NCBI GenBank assembly: GCA_035653595.1
Contig: DASRBO010000136.1
Coordinates: forward strand, 1-50,623
Length of the DNA stretch: 50,623 bases
Source of the DNA: DASRBO01 sp035653595
GTDB taxonomy: Bacteria > Actinomycetota > Acidimicrobiia > Acidimicrobiales > JAJPHE01
Direction: 5' to 3'
The first letter of the stretch is position 1. Each line of letters starts with the position of its first letter. Shown piece by piece: positions 1-7,869 of this stretch. The notes beneath the pieces are model-generated. The model did not search any database. It was given only the letters and a program-made list of their open reading frames with translations, and had not been told where the DNA came from. The position numbers and the translations under genes are program-made.

Positions 1-684
1 TACGAGGGCCTCGACGAGTCCAAGGCCCTCTACGAGTGGAACTACAAGAAGCAGCTGCTGCGCATCCAGGCCCAGCGGGTGGTCGAGGAGGACGCCGACA
101 AGTCCGCCACGTGGGAGGGCATCGAGGAGGACATCTTCTCCGAGGAGTTCCTGCTCACCCGGCCCCTCCTCGAGGCCATCCGGGCCCAGGAGCCGGTGGT
201 GCTGCTCATCGACGAGGTGGACCGGGTTGAGGTGGAGACCGAGGCGCTCCTCCTGGAGATCCTCTCCGACTACCAGGTCTCCATCCCCGAGCTGGGCACG
301 GTGGCGGCCAACCAGATCCCGCTGGTGTTCCTCACGTCGAACAACACCCGCGAGCTCTCCGAGGCCCTCAAGCGCCGCTGCCTCTACCTCCATCTCGACT
401 ACCCCGATCTCGAGCGCGAGAAGGAGATCGTGGTCACCCGGGTGCCCGACATCGACGAGCACCTGGCCGACCAGGTCGTGCGCATCGTGCGCTCGCTGCG
501 CGCCCTCGAGCTCAAGAAGCACCCCTCGGTGTCGGAGACCCTGGACTGGGCCCGCACCCTGGTGCTGCTCGGCATCAACTCCATCGGCGTGGAGGAGGCG
601 ACCTCCACCCTGCACATCCTGCTCAAGTACCAGAGCGACATCACCAAGGCCGCCAAGGAACTGTCGGTCGCCCAGGGAGCCTGA
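1..684 (+). CDS. MoxR-type AAA ATPase (5' end outside window)
   Basis: The reading frame is open from base 1 to the stop at 682-684, so the gene starts upstream and the N-terminal part with Walker A is missing. The 227 visible residues contain a Walker B segment (VVLLIDEVDR), the sensor-1-like stretch VFLTSNN, and the RRC arginine-finger region in ALKRRCLYLHLDYP, then the helical lid. This is the pattern of MoxR/CoxD-type AAA+ ATPases. Such proteins are thought to act as chaperones that insert cofactors or remodel partner complexes together with a VWA-domain protein. The next gene, 6 nt downstream, is exactly such a VWA protein, which supports the assignment and suggests one transcription unit. 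The substrate cannot be told from this window because the upstream neighbours are not present. Confidence 0.9.
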   Translation, partial: YEGLDESKALYEWNYKKQLLRIQAQRVVEEDADKSATWEGIEEDIFSEEFLLTRPLLEAIRAQEPVVLLIDEVDRVEVETEALLLEILSDYQVSIPELGTVAANQIPLVFLTSNNTRELSEALKRRCLYLHLDYPDLEREKEIVVTRVPDIDEHLADQVVRIVRSLRALELKKHPSVSETLDWARTLVLLGINSIGVEEATSTLHILLKYQSDITKAAKELSVAQGA

Positions 685-690
685 GCCGCC

Positions 691-2115
691 TTGCTCGATG
701 TCCTGACCGGGTTCATCGGGGAGCTCCGAGCGGCCGGCTTGCCGGTGTCGATGACGGAGGACATCGACGCCATGGAGGCCATCCGCCACATCCCCCTGGA
801 GGACCGCGAGGCCTTCAAGTACGCCCTGGCGGCCACGCTGGTCAAGAACAACGCCCACTGGCGCGCCTTCGAGACCATCTTCGACGTCTACTTCTCGCTC
901 CGGGGGCCCCAGTTCTCCATCGAGGAGGGGGCCGAGGACCAGGTGCAGGCGGCCGCCGCCCAGATGTCCGGGGAGCGGCCCCAGGGCCAAGGTGGCGCCC
1001 TCGAGGGCATGACGGCCGAGGAGCTGGCCGAAATGCTCTACCGCGCCATGCAACGCGACGACCAGGCCATGGTTCGGGCGATAGCCCGCGAGGCGGTCAC
1101 CCGCTATGCCGGAATGGAGCCGGGGCGGCCGGTGGGAGGCACCTACTACCTGTACCGGACCCTGCGTAACCTCGACCTCGAGGGGCTCATGGAGCGGCTG
1201 ATGCAGTCGGCCCAGGAGCAGGCCGACGGTGGGCTGACCCCGCTCGAGGAGCGCCTGACCCGCGACGAGTACGAGATCCGCATCGACCAGCTGCGCAAGC
1301 AGGTGGAGGCGGAGATCCGTCGCCGGCTGGTGGCCGACCGGGGGGCCGAGGCCATGGCCAAGACGCTGCGCAAGCCCCTGCCCGAGAACGTCGACTTCAT
1401 GCATGCCACCCGCGAGGAGCTGGTCAGCCTGCGCAAGGCCATCCATCCCCTCACCCGCAAGCTGGCGGTGCGGCTGGCCCGCAAGCGGCGCCACGGCCGT
1501 AAGGGCCCCCTCGACTTCCGCAACACCGTGCGCCACTCGCTCTCCTACGGCGGGGTGCCGGCGGAGCCGAAGTTCCGATATCCCCGCCCGTCCAAGCCGG
1601 AGATCGTGGTGGTCGCCGACATCTCCGGATCGGTGGCGGCCTTCGCCCGCTTCACCTTGCACCTGGTGCATGCCATCGCCTCGCAGTTCTCGCGGGTCCG
1701 CAGCTTCGTGTTCGTCGACGGCATCGACGAGGTGACCCGCTTCTTCGAGGGGGTCGAGGACATCACCGATGCCATCCACCGGGTGAACACCGAGGCCGAC
1801 GTCATCTGGGTGGACGGCCACTCCGACTACGGCCACGCCTTCGAGGTGTTCTGGGAGCGCTGGGGTCGCGAGATCTCCCCCAAGACCAGCGTGCTGCTGC
1901 TGGGCGACGCCCGCAACAACTACCACGCCTCCCAGGCCTGGGTGCTCAAGGAGCTGCGCAAGAAGGCGCGCCATCTGTTCTGGCTCAACCCCGAGCCCCG
2001 CTCCTACTGGGACACCGGGGACTCGATCGTGTCGGAGTACGCCGCCCACTGCGACGGCGTCTTCGAGTGCCGCAACCTCAAGCAGCTCGAGCACTTCGTG
2101 GAGGAGCTGGCCTGA
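691..2115 (+). CDS. VWA domain protein, CoxE-like
   Basis: A 474-residue protein starting at a TTG 6 nt after the MoxR-type ATPase stop. The N-terminal 240 residues are charged and helical. The C-terminal part is a von Willebrand factor A fold: the MIDAS motif DISGS lies at about residues 310-314 in the stretch IVVVADISGS, followed by a helix, and a later VLLLGDARNNY stretch supplies the conserved aspartate region. This matches the CoxE-like VWA family, which is encoded beside MoxR/CoxD ATPases and works as their adaptor in metal-cofactor insertion or complex maturation. No transmembrane segment is evident, so it is probably cytoplasmic. The target complex is unknown: no carbon monoxide dehydrogenase genes are visible here. 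The stop is overlapped by the next gene's frame. Confidence 0.88.
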   Translation: MLDVLTGFIGELRAAGLPVSMTEDIDAMEAIRHIPLEDREAFKYALAATLVKNNAHWRAFETIFDVYFSLRGPQFSIEEGAEDQVQAAAAQMSGERPQGQGGALEGMTAEELAEMLYRAMQRDDQAMVRAIAREAVTRYAGMEPGRPVGGTYYLYRTLRNLDLEGLMERLMQSAQEQADGGLTPLEERLTRDEYEIRIDQLRKQVEAEIRRRLVADRGAEAMAKTLRKPLPENVDFMHATREELVSLRKAIHPLTRKLAVRLARKRRHGRKGPLDFRNTVRHSLSYGGVPAEPKFRYPRPSKPEIVVVADISGSVAAFARFTLHLVHAIASQFSRVRSFVFVDGIDEVTRFFEGVEDITDAIHRVNTEADVIWVDGHSDYGHAFEVFWERWGREISPKTSVLLLGDARNNYHASQAWVLKELRKKARHLFWLNPEPRSYWDTGDSIVSEYAAHCDGVFECRNLKQLEHFVEELA

Positions 2116-2744
2116 ACCCGGCACCGGGCACCCGGCTGGTGCTGGTGCGCCACGGCGAGGCCAACGCCGCTGTCGAACAGGTGGTGGGGGGCCACGCCGG
2201 CTGCACGGGGCTGTCCGAGCGCGGCAGGCGTCAGGTGCAGGCCCTGGCCCGGCGCCTCGAGCGCACGGAGGAGCTGGCCGGAGCCAGCGTGCTTGCCTCG
2301 AGCGTCCTGCCCCGGGCCATCGAGACCGCCGAGGCCATAGCCGGGGCCCTGGGAGGCCTGCCCATCGACTCCCAGTGCGACCTGTGCGAGCTGCACCCGG
2401 GCGAGGCGGACGGCCTGAGCTGGGAGGAGGCCGACCGGCGCTTCGGCCCCACGCGACCCTTCGACCCTCATCGCCGGGTGGCGCCCGGCGGGGAGACCTG
2501 GACGGAGATGGCCGCCCGCACCTCGAGCGGCCTGTACCGGTTGGCCACGGACAACCCCGGTGCCACCGTGGTGGTGGCCTGCCATGGGGGCGTGGTCGAC
2601 TCGTCCTTCCACGCCTTCCTCGACGTTCCGGCCCGCATCTTCTTCCCCGAGAACGCATCCATCACCGAGTGGGCCGTCGACGACGAGGGCAGCTGGCAGC
2701 TGCGCCGGTTCAACGACCACGCCCACCTGCTCGAGCTCGACTGA
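2067..2744 (+). CDS. Histidine phosphatase family protein
   Basis: Phosphoglycerate-mutase-like phosphatase. The phosphohistidine motif LVRHGEAN sits at the very start of the fold, and the second catalytic histidine is in VVVACHGGVVDSSF, with a conserved glutamate region ELHPGEADG between them. Such enzymes hydrolyse phosphate esters of small metabolites; the substrate cannot be inferred. The start is uncertain. The longest frame begins at GTG 2067, inside the preceding VWA gene. However, homology only begins at the RHG strand, and a CTG at 2112 overlapping the VWA stop (CTGA) would give a more natural N-terminus. Co-transcription with the upstream pair is likely from the overlap. Confidence 0.85.
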   Translation: MPQPQAARALRGGAGLNPAPGTRLVLVRHGEANAAVEQVVGGHAGCTGLSERGRRQVQALARRLERTEELAGASVLASSVLPRAIETAEAIAGALGGLPIDSQCDLCELHPGEADGLSWEEADRRFGPTRPFDPHRRVAPGGETWTEMAARTSSGLYRLATDNPGATVVVACHGGVVDSSFHAFLDVPARIFFPENASITEWAVDDEGSWQLRRFNDHAHLLELD

Positions 2745-2771
2745 TCAAGTACCCGGTCGGGGCCGGGCGGG

Positions 2772-2777
2772 TACCTT
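2772..2777 (+). promoter_or_regulatory. -10 element of a leaderless transcript (TACCTT)
   Basis: The hexamer TACCTT is followed by only 6 nt before the ATG at 2784, and no Shine-Dalgarno sequence lies between. Transcription starting about 6-7 nt after the hexamer would begin at or next to the start codon. The same layout recurs at many genes in this window. Confidence 0.6.
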
Positions 2778-2783
2778 CGGCGA

Positions 2784-3266
2784 ATGACGGTGGTGGTCCG
2801 GCGCCAGGCCGCCGGCTCGGGTGAGCTGTGCCGGAGGATCCTGGCCGCCCTGCCGGGGTGGTTCAGCGTCCCCGAGTCGGTCGAGGACTACGTCCGGGCC
2901 GCCGAGGCCAACCCGACCTTCGTCGCCCGCCTCGGCCCGGACGACGTGGGCTTCGCCACCGTCATCGCTCACAGCCCCCACGCCGGGGAGATCTACGTGA
3001 TGGGGGTGCTGCCCGACCGGCACCGCCAGGGCATCGGCCGGCGCCTGCTGGCGGCGGTGGAAGCCGATCTGGCGGCGGCCGGTGCCGAGTTCCTGCAGGT
3101 CAAGACGCTCAGTCCCGCCCGTCCCGACCCCGGCTATGCCCGCACCCGGGCGTTCTACGAGGGCTGCGGGTTCCGAGTCCTCGAGGAGTTCCCGCTGCTC
3201 TGGGGTGCCGACAACCCGGCCCTCCAGCTGATCAAGGCCCTCTCCAACCCGCCGCCGGCCGGGTAA
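2784..3266 (+). CDS. GNAT family N-acetyltransferase
   Basis: A 160-residue GCN5-related acetyltransferase. The acetyl-CoA-binding motif A is visible as the pattern R-x-x-G-x-G/A in DRHRQGIGRRLL, after the beta-strand IYVMGVLP. Motif B is seen in RTRAFYEGCGF, giving the usual C-terminal strand-helix. These enzymes transfer an acetyl group from acetyl-CoA to an amine on a small molecule or protein. The segment LSPARPDPGYARTRAFYE is typical of a subfamily with a tyrosine general acid before the last helix. The substrate is unknown. The ATG is chosen because it follows a TACCTT -10 hexamer by 6 nt. The gene converges on the minus-strand protease gene, with 33 nt between the stops. Confidence 0.88.
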   Translation: MTVVVRRQAAGSGELCRRILAALPGWFSVPESVEDYVRAAEANPTFVARLGPDDVGFATVIAHSPHAGEIYVMGVLPDRHRQGIGRRLLAAVEADLAAAGAEFLQVKTLSPARPDPGYARTRAFYEGCGFRVLEEFPLLWGADNPALQLIKALSNPPPAG

Positions 3267-3299
3267 GCGACCGGCGGTGCACGCCGTCGACCTCGCCGG

Positions 3300-4814
3300 T
3301 TACGCCGGCGGTCCGCTGGCCAGGGTGACGGTGGCCGTGTGGGTCTGGCCGCTGCTGTCGGTCCATCCCAGCTGGACGTGATCGCCCGGGTGGTGGGTGG
3401 TCAGGAGGTCGGCCAGGGTGGAGTCGGAGTCCACCGTCTGGCCGTCGAGGGACGTGATCACGTCGCCCTGGGTAACCCCGCCGGTGGCGGCCGGGCCCCC
3501 GGGCACCGTCCCGCTCACCACGGCGCCGGAGGGACCGGAGCCGAAGCCGCCGAAGCCCCGCCCGAAGCCGTTGCCGTTGGGTGCCAGCAGGAGGCCCAGG
3601 AAGGCGGTGGGGCCGACGTGGGTGGTCGAGGAGCCGTGCCCGGCGAGGATCTGGCGGGCGATGTTGCTCACGGTGGCGATGGGTATGGCGAAGCCCTGGC
3701 CCCCGGAGGACTGGAAGTTGAAGTACTGCGATGCGGCGGTGTCGATGCCGATCACCCGTCCAGCGGTGTCGACCAGGGGCCCGCCGGAGTCACCGGGCTG
3801 GACGTTGGCGTCGACCTGGATGAGCCCGGACAGCTGCTCGGAGGAGCCGTCGATCTCGTCGCCGGCGGTTATCGACTGGTCGAGAGCGGTGATGGAGCCG
3901 CCGGCCACGCTGGGGCTGCCCCCGGTGCCGCCGGCGTTGCCGATGGCCACCACGCCCTGGCCGACGCTCAGGCTGGAGGAGTCACCGAGCTTCACCGTCG
4001 ACAGGCCGGAGGCGTTCTTGAGCTGCAGCACGGCCACGTCGTCGTTGCGGTCGTAGCCGACCACGGTGGCGCCGTAGGTGCGCCCGTTGCCCACGTCGGT
4101 GACCGAGATCGTGGTCGCTCCCTCTATGACGTGGTTGTTGGTCAGCACCTCGCCGTTGGGCGTCACCACCATGCCGGTGCCTGCGCCCTCGGCGCTCTGG
4201 TAGCTGAAGCTGACGTTGATGTCGACCACGGCCGGGCTGACCTTGGCGGCGATGGCGGCGGCGTTGGTCGGGGCGCCGGCTGCGCTGCTGTTCCCGCCGC
4301 CGGATCCGCCGCCGAAGTAGGGATTGGTGAAGCGGCCACCGAACGGCGAGCTGAAGTTGGGTCCATTGGGAGCGAGCGGACTGGCCGACGAGCTGTGGCG
4401 CCAGAAGGCATGGCCTATGCCGATGCCGGTGACCTCGGCCAGCAGCAGGAGACCCACGATCATGCCGACCAGGGTCCCCCGGCGGCGCCGGTGGGGAGCG
4501 GGGGGCGCCGGAGGCGTGTCCCACCAGTAGTAGCCGGGGCCCCAATGACCGGGTCCGCCCGAGCCGGATCCGCCCCAGCCGCCCGGGCCGTAGCCGGGCG
4601 GGGGCCCGTAGCCGGGCGGGGCGCCGTAGCCGGCCTGGTAGCCGCCGGCGGGCCCGGTGCCGTAGCCGGGGTGTCCCTCCCCAGCGGGGCCGGCCGGCCC
4701 GTGGACCGGGGGCGTGCCCTGGGGGTCGGTGGGGGGCTCGTCGGTCCCGACCGTGGTCGACCGGTCGGGGATCCAGTCCCAGACGGTGCGGTCCTCGTCG
4801 CTTCTGTCAGTCAT
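3300..4814 (-). CDS. HtrA/DegP-like membrane-anchored serine protease with PDZ domain
   Basis: A 504-residue S1C protease for extracytoplasmic protein quality control. The order is a cytoplasmic N-terminus rich in Gly, Pro and Tyr (residues 1-108, with GYG/PPGYG repeats), basic RRRR, one transmembrane helix (about 113-136), a Gly/Ser/Asn linker, the trypsin-like domain (about 185-380) and one PDZ domain (about 400-500). The catalytic triad is visible: His228 in NNHVIEG, Asp259 in NDDVAVL, and Ser343 in GDSGGPL. The oxyanion-hole loop is VQPGDSGG. This architecture is common in actinobacteria, where the cytoplasmic tail may be a protein-interaction region. The ATG is preceded by GGAGGCGAG and, further upstream, by a GAGAAT -10-like element. 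The stop converges on the GNAT gene. Confidence 0.93.
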   Translation of the reverse strand: MTDRSDEDRTVWDWIPDRSTTVGTDEPPTDPQGTPPVHGPAGPAGEGHPGYGTGPAGGYQAGYGAPPGYGPPPGYGPGGWGGSGSGGPGHWGPGYYWWDTPPAPPAPHRRRRGTLVGMIVGLLLLAEVTGIGIGHAFWRHSSSASPLAPNGPNFSSPFGGRFTNPYFGGGSGGGNSSAAGAPTNAAAIAAKVSPAVVDINVSFSYQSAEGAGTGMVVTPNGEVLTNNHVIEGATTISVTDVGNGRTYGATVVGYDRNDDVAVLQLKNASGLSTVKLGDSSSLSVGQGVVAIGNAGGTGGSPSVAGGSITALDQSITAGDEIDGSSEQLSGLIQVDANVQPGDSGGPLVDTAGRVIGIDTAASQYFNFQSSGGQGFAIPIATVSNIARQILAGHGSSTTHVGPTAFLGLLLAPNGNGFGRGFGGFGSGPSGAVVSGTVPGGPAATGGVTQGDVITSLDGQTVDSDSTLADLLTTHHPGDHVQLGWTDSSGQTHTATVTLASGPPA

Positions 4815-4934
4815 CTGGCCACTCGCCTCCGGAGGATTCTCCCACCACCAGGGAACACCGCAATCCTGAGTGGAAGTTGAGAACTGCCTGGGATGGTTCC
4901 CCGAGGACGGGCCGGCGCCGGCAGGGACTCGAGG

Positions 4935-6275
4935 TCAGCGGCGCAGGAGCTCGGCCACCCGGAAGGCCAGGTCGATGGACTGGCGGGCGTTGAGGCGGGG
5001 GTCGCAGGCGGTGGTGTAGCGCAGGTGCAGATCGTCCTCGAGCACCTCCTCGGCCCCGCCGAGGCACTCCGTGACGTCGTCACCGGTCAGCTCGATGTGC
5101 ATGCCCCCGGGCCAGGTCCCGACCTCGGCATGGGCGTCGAAGAAGCCCTTCACCTCGGCCAGCACGTGCTCGAAGTGCCGGGTCTTGCGCCCGTCGGCGG
5201 AGCTGAAGGTGTTGCCGTGCATGGGGTCGCAGGTCCACAGCACCGGGTGGCGGGCCTGCTTGACCGCCGCCAGCAGCGGGGGCAGCAGCTCGGTCACCCG
5301 GTCGGCGCCCATCCGGCTGATGAGGGTGAGCCGGCCCGGAATCCGGCCCGGGTTGAGGGCGTCGCAGAGGGCCACCACCTCCTCGGCGGTGGCGGTGGGG
5401 CCGATCTTGACCCCCACCGGGTTGCCGACCCCGCGGAGGAACTCGACGTGGGCGCCGTCGGCATGGCGGGTGCGCTCGCCGATCCAGAGCAGGTGGGCCG
5501 AGCAGTCGTACCAGTCGCCGGTCAGTGAGTCCCGCCTGGTGAGAGCCTCCTCGTAGCCGAGGATCAGGGCCTCGTGGCTGGTCCAGAACTCCACCTGGTG
5601 CAGGGTGGCCTCGGTCTCGAGGTCGATGCCGCAGGCCCGCATGAAGCGCAGGGCCCGGTCGATCTCAGCGGCGATGGCCTCGTAGCGCAGACCAGCGTTG
5701 CTGGTGGCCACGAACTGCTGATTCCAGGCGTGGACCTGGGACAGGTCGGCGAAGCCGCCGGTGGTGAAGGCCCGCAGGAGGTTGAGGGTGCTGGCGGACT
5801 GGTGGTAGGCGGCGATCAGCCGCTCGGGATCGGGCACCCGCAGCTCGGCGATGGGGGCGTCGTCGTTGACCATGTGACCCCGGAAGGAGGGAAGCTCGAC
5901 GTCTCCCACCCGCTCGGTCGGCGAGGTGCGGGGCTTGGCGAACTGTCCCGCCATGCGCCCCAGCTTCACCACCGGCACCCCTGAGCCGTAGGTGAGGATG
6001 ACCGCCATCTGGAGGATCACCTTGAGCTTGTCGCGGATGGAGTCGGCCGAGAAGTCGGCGAAGGACTCGGCGCAGTCGCCCGCCTGGAGCAGGAAGGCAC
6101 GGCCCGAGGCGGCCTCGGCCAGCTTGGCCGTCAGCCGGCGGGCCTCCCCGGCGAAGACCAGAGGAGGAAGGGCGCCCAGGGTCTTGAGCGACTGCTCCAG
6201 CCGGGCCGGGTCGGGCCAGTCCGGTTGCTGGCTGGCCGGGCGCGTGCGCCAGCTGTCGGGGCTCCATCTGGTCAC
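4935..6275 (-). CDS. aroG: Class II 3-deoxy-7-phosphoheptulonate (DAHP) synthase
   Basis: Condenses phosphoenolpyruvate and erythrose 4-phosphate, the first step of the shikimate pathway to aromatic amino acids. The 446 residues match the plant/mycobacterial class II type, not the E. coli AroFGH type. Visible hallmarks are LLQAGDCAESF, the block KLKVILQMAVILTYG, KLGRMAGQFAKPR, SFRGHMVND, the WTSHEALILGYEE block, KIGPTATAEEVV, and the metal-binding regions TCDPMHGNT and HIELTGDDVTECLGG. Length is close to the usual 450-470, so it is complete. The GTG start lies 46 nt from the divergent F420 oxidoreductase start. A TACACC element 8 nt upstream of the GTG fits a leaderless promoter imperfectly. 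The gene symbol is by analogy with mycobacterial aroG. Confidence 0.96.
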   Translation of the reverse strand: MTRWSPDSWRTRPASQQPDWPDPARLEQSLKTLGALPPLVFAGEARRLTAKLAEAASGRAFLLQAGDCAESFADFSADSIRDKLKVILQMAVILTYGSGVPVVKLGRMAGQFAKPRTSPTERVGDVELPSFRGHMVNDDAPIAELRVPDPERLIAAYHQSASTLNLLRAFTTGGFADLSQVHAWNQQFVATSNAGLRYEAIAAEIDRALRFMRACGIDLETEATLHQVEFWTSHEALILGYEEALTRRDSLTGDWYDCSAHLLWIGERTRHADGAHVEFLRGVGNPVGVKIGPTATAEEVVALCDALNPGRIPGRLTLISRMGADRVTELLPPLLAAVKQARHPVLWTCDPMHGNTFSSADGRKTRHFEHVLAEVKGFFDAHAEVGTWPGGMHIELTGDDVTECLGGAEEVLEDDLHLRYTTACDPRLNARQSIDLAFRVAELLRR

Positions 6276-6321
6276 CCCTATAGGGTGTACGAATCCCCAC
6301 CAGTTGGCAAAGGACTAGGAA

Positions 6322-7251
6322 TTGCACCCGTTCCGATTCGCCGTCCAGCTCGACGGCGCACCGACCGTCCAGGCCTGGCGGGACCTGGCTCGCAGATGCG
6401 AGGACCTGGGTTACTCGACGCTGTTCATTCCGGACCACTTCGGCGACCAGTGGGCGCCGCTGATCGCCCTGACGGTCGCCGCTGAGGCGACCCGGACCCT
6501 GAATGTCGGGACCCTCGTCCTCGACAACGACTACCGGCACCCGGTGGTCCTGGCCAAGGAGCTCGCCACCCTCGACCTGGTGGCCGAGGGCCGCCTCGAG
6601 GTGGGCATCGGAGCCGGCTGGATGCGCACCGACTACGACGAGTCGGGCATCCCCTACGACCGGCCTGGCGTGAGGGTTGACCGCCTGGCCGAGTCCCTCG
6701 AGGTGATCGGCGCCATGTTCGAGGAGGGCAGCGCCACCTTCAAGGGCGAGCACTACCAGGTCAGCGGAGCCAAGGGCATGCCCCGCCCCCATTCCGCCCC
6801 CCGGCCCAAGCTGCTGATCGGCGGCGGCAGCCCCCGGGTCCTCGGCATCGCCGCCAGGCAGGCCGACATCGTGGGGGTGAATCCCAACATGGCCGCCGGG
6901 GCGGTGGGGCCTGACATGGCCAGCGAGGTGACCGGCGCCAAGTTCGATCAGAAGCTCGAGTGGGTCAGGCGCGCCGCCGGCGAGCGCATCGACGAGATCG
7001 AGCTGCAGTGCCTGACCTTCATCGTCAACGTCGGTACCGACCGCGACCAGGCGCTGTCGGCGATGGCACCCGCCTTCGGCCTTTCCGCCGACGAGGCGGC
7101 CGACGTGCCCATCGCCCTGGTCGGCACCGTCGATCAGATCTGCGACACCCTCGAACGCCGGCGCGAGCGTTGGGGGTTCAGCTACTGGGTCGTGCACCAG
7201 CCCGAGCTGGAGGCCTTCGCCGGCGTCGTGGAGCGCATGTCCGGCAAGTGA
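6322..7251 (+). CDS. F420-dependent LLM-class oxidoreductase (TIGR03621-like)
   Basis: A 309-residue luciferase-like TIM-barrel flavin/F420 enzyme. Family signs are the N-terminal strand FRFAVQLDGAP, helix DLARRCEDLGYSTLFIPDHFG, LNVGTLVLDNDYRHPVVLAKE, the segment GRLEVGIGAGWMRTDYDESG, and LLIGGGSPRVLGIAARQADIVGV cut across the barrel. It probably uses reduced coenzyme F420 for hydride transfer to an unknown substrate. The start is a TTG with AAAGGA 8-13 nt upstream; there is no better ATG/GTG. The stop overlaps the GTG of nadD (GTGA), so the two are translationally coupled, although no functional link is known. Confidence 0.9.
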   Translation: MHPFRFAVQLDGAPTVQAWRDLARRCEDLGYSTLFIPDHFGDQWAPLIALTVAAEATRTLNVGTLVLDNDYRHPVVLAKELATLDLVAEGRLEVGIGAGWMRTDYDESGIPYDRPGVRVDRLAESLEVIGAMFEEGSATFKGEHYQVSGAKGMPRPHSAPRPKLLIGGGSPRVLGIAARQADIVGVNPNMAAGAVGPDMASEVTGAKFDQKLEWVRRAAGERIDEIELQCLTFIVNVGTDRDQALSAMAPAFGLSADEAADVPIALVGTVDQICDTLERRRERWGFSYWVVHQPELEAFAGVVERMSGK

Positions 7252-7862
7252 GCGCCGGCCCGGCGGCCCCGGGTGCTACCGGGCCACGCCGTATCGGGGT
7301 CTTCGGCGGGACCTTCGATCCGGTGCACGTGGGCCACCTCGTGGCCGCGGTCAACGCCCGCCACAGCCTCGGTCTGGAGCGGGTGCTGCTGGTGGTCTCA
7401 AACGTCCCGTGGCAGAAGGTTGGCGAGAGGGCGGTGAGCGATGCCTCCGGCCGTCTGGCAGTGGTCGAGGCGGCGGTGCGGGGGGTCGAGGGTCTCGAGG
7501 TCAGCTCGGTCGAGATCGACCGGGGGGGCGAGTCCTACACCGCCGACACCCTGGCCACGCTCGGCCAGCAGTACCCGGGGGCCCGCTTGTTCCTGATCGT
7601 GGGCGGCGACGTGGCCGCCGGCCTCGGCACCTGGGAGCGCCTCGACGAGATCCGTTCCCAGTGCGAGCTGGTGGTGGTGAACCGGCCCGGGGCGGCGGCC
7701 ACCGCCGACCAGCCGGGCTGGCCGACCCACCGGGTCGAGATACCGGCGCTCAACATCTCCAGCACCGACCTGCGGGCCCGGGCCACCGACGGGCGCCCGT
7801 TGGACTTCCTTGTACCGGAGGCGGCGGTCCGCGAGATCCGCAGACGGGGTCTGTACGCTTGA
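7248..7862 (+). CDS. nadD: Nicotinate-nucleotide adenylyltransferase
   Basis: Adenylates nicotinate mononucleotide to deamido-NAD in NAD biosynthesis (cytoplasm). 204 residues. The nucleotidyltransferase signature is complete: the GGTFDPVHVGHL loop with the HxGH histidines near residue 25, the SNVPWQK region, the LIVGGD strand followed by W in GTWERLDEI, and the C-terminal ISSTDLR motif that binds ATP. The GTG start overlaps the stop of the preceding oxidoreductase by 4 nt (GTGA). The neighbours (LytR_C protein, then rsfS) form the conserved actinobacterial nadD-rsfS cluster, which confirms the identity. A short Gly/Ala/Pro N-terminal extension precedes the catalytic domain. Confidence 0.95.
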   Translation: MSAGPAAPGATGPRRIGVFGGTFDPVHVGHLVAAVNARHSLGLERVLLVVSNVPWQKVGERAVSDASGRLAVVEAAVRGVEGLEVSSVEIDRGGESYTADTLATLGQQYPGARLFLIVGGDVAAGLGTWERLDEIRSQCELVVVNRPGAAATADQPGWPTHRVEIPALNISSTDLRARATDGRPLDFLVPEAAVREIRRRGLYA

Positions 7863-7869
7863 TCGGCGG

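Noticed and set aside
4550..4700. Gly/Pro/Tyr repeats in the protease N-terminus as a separate gene or DNA repeat of interest
   Set aside because: This is the ordinary low-complexity cytoplasmic tail of actinobacterial HtrA-like proteases.
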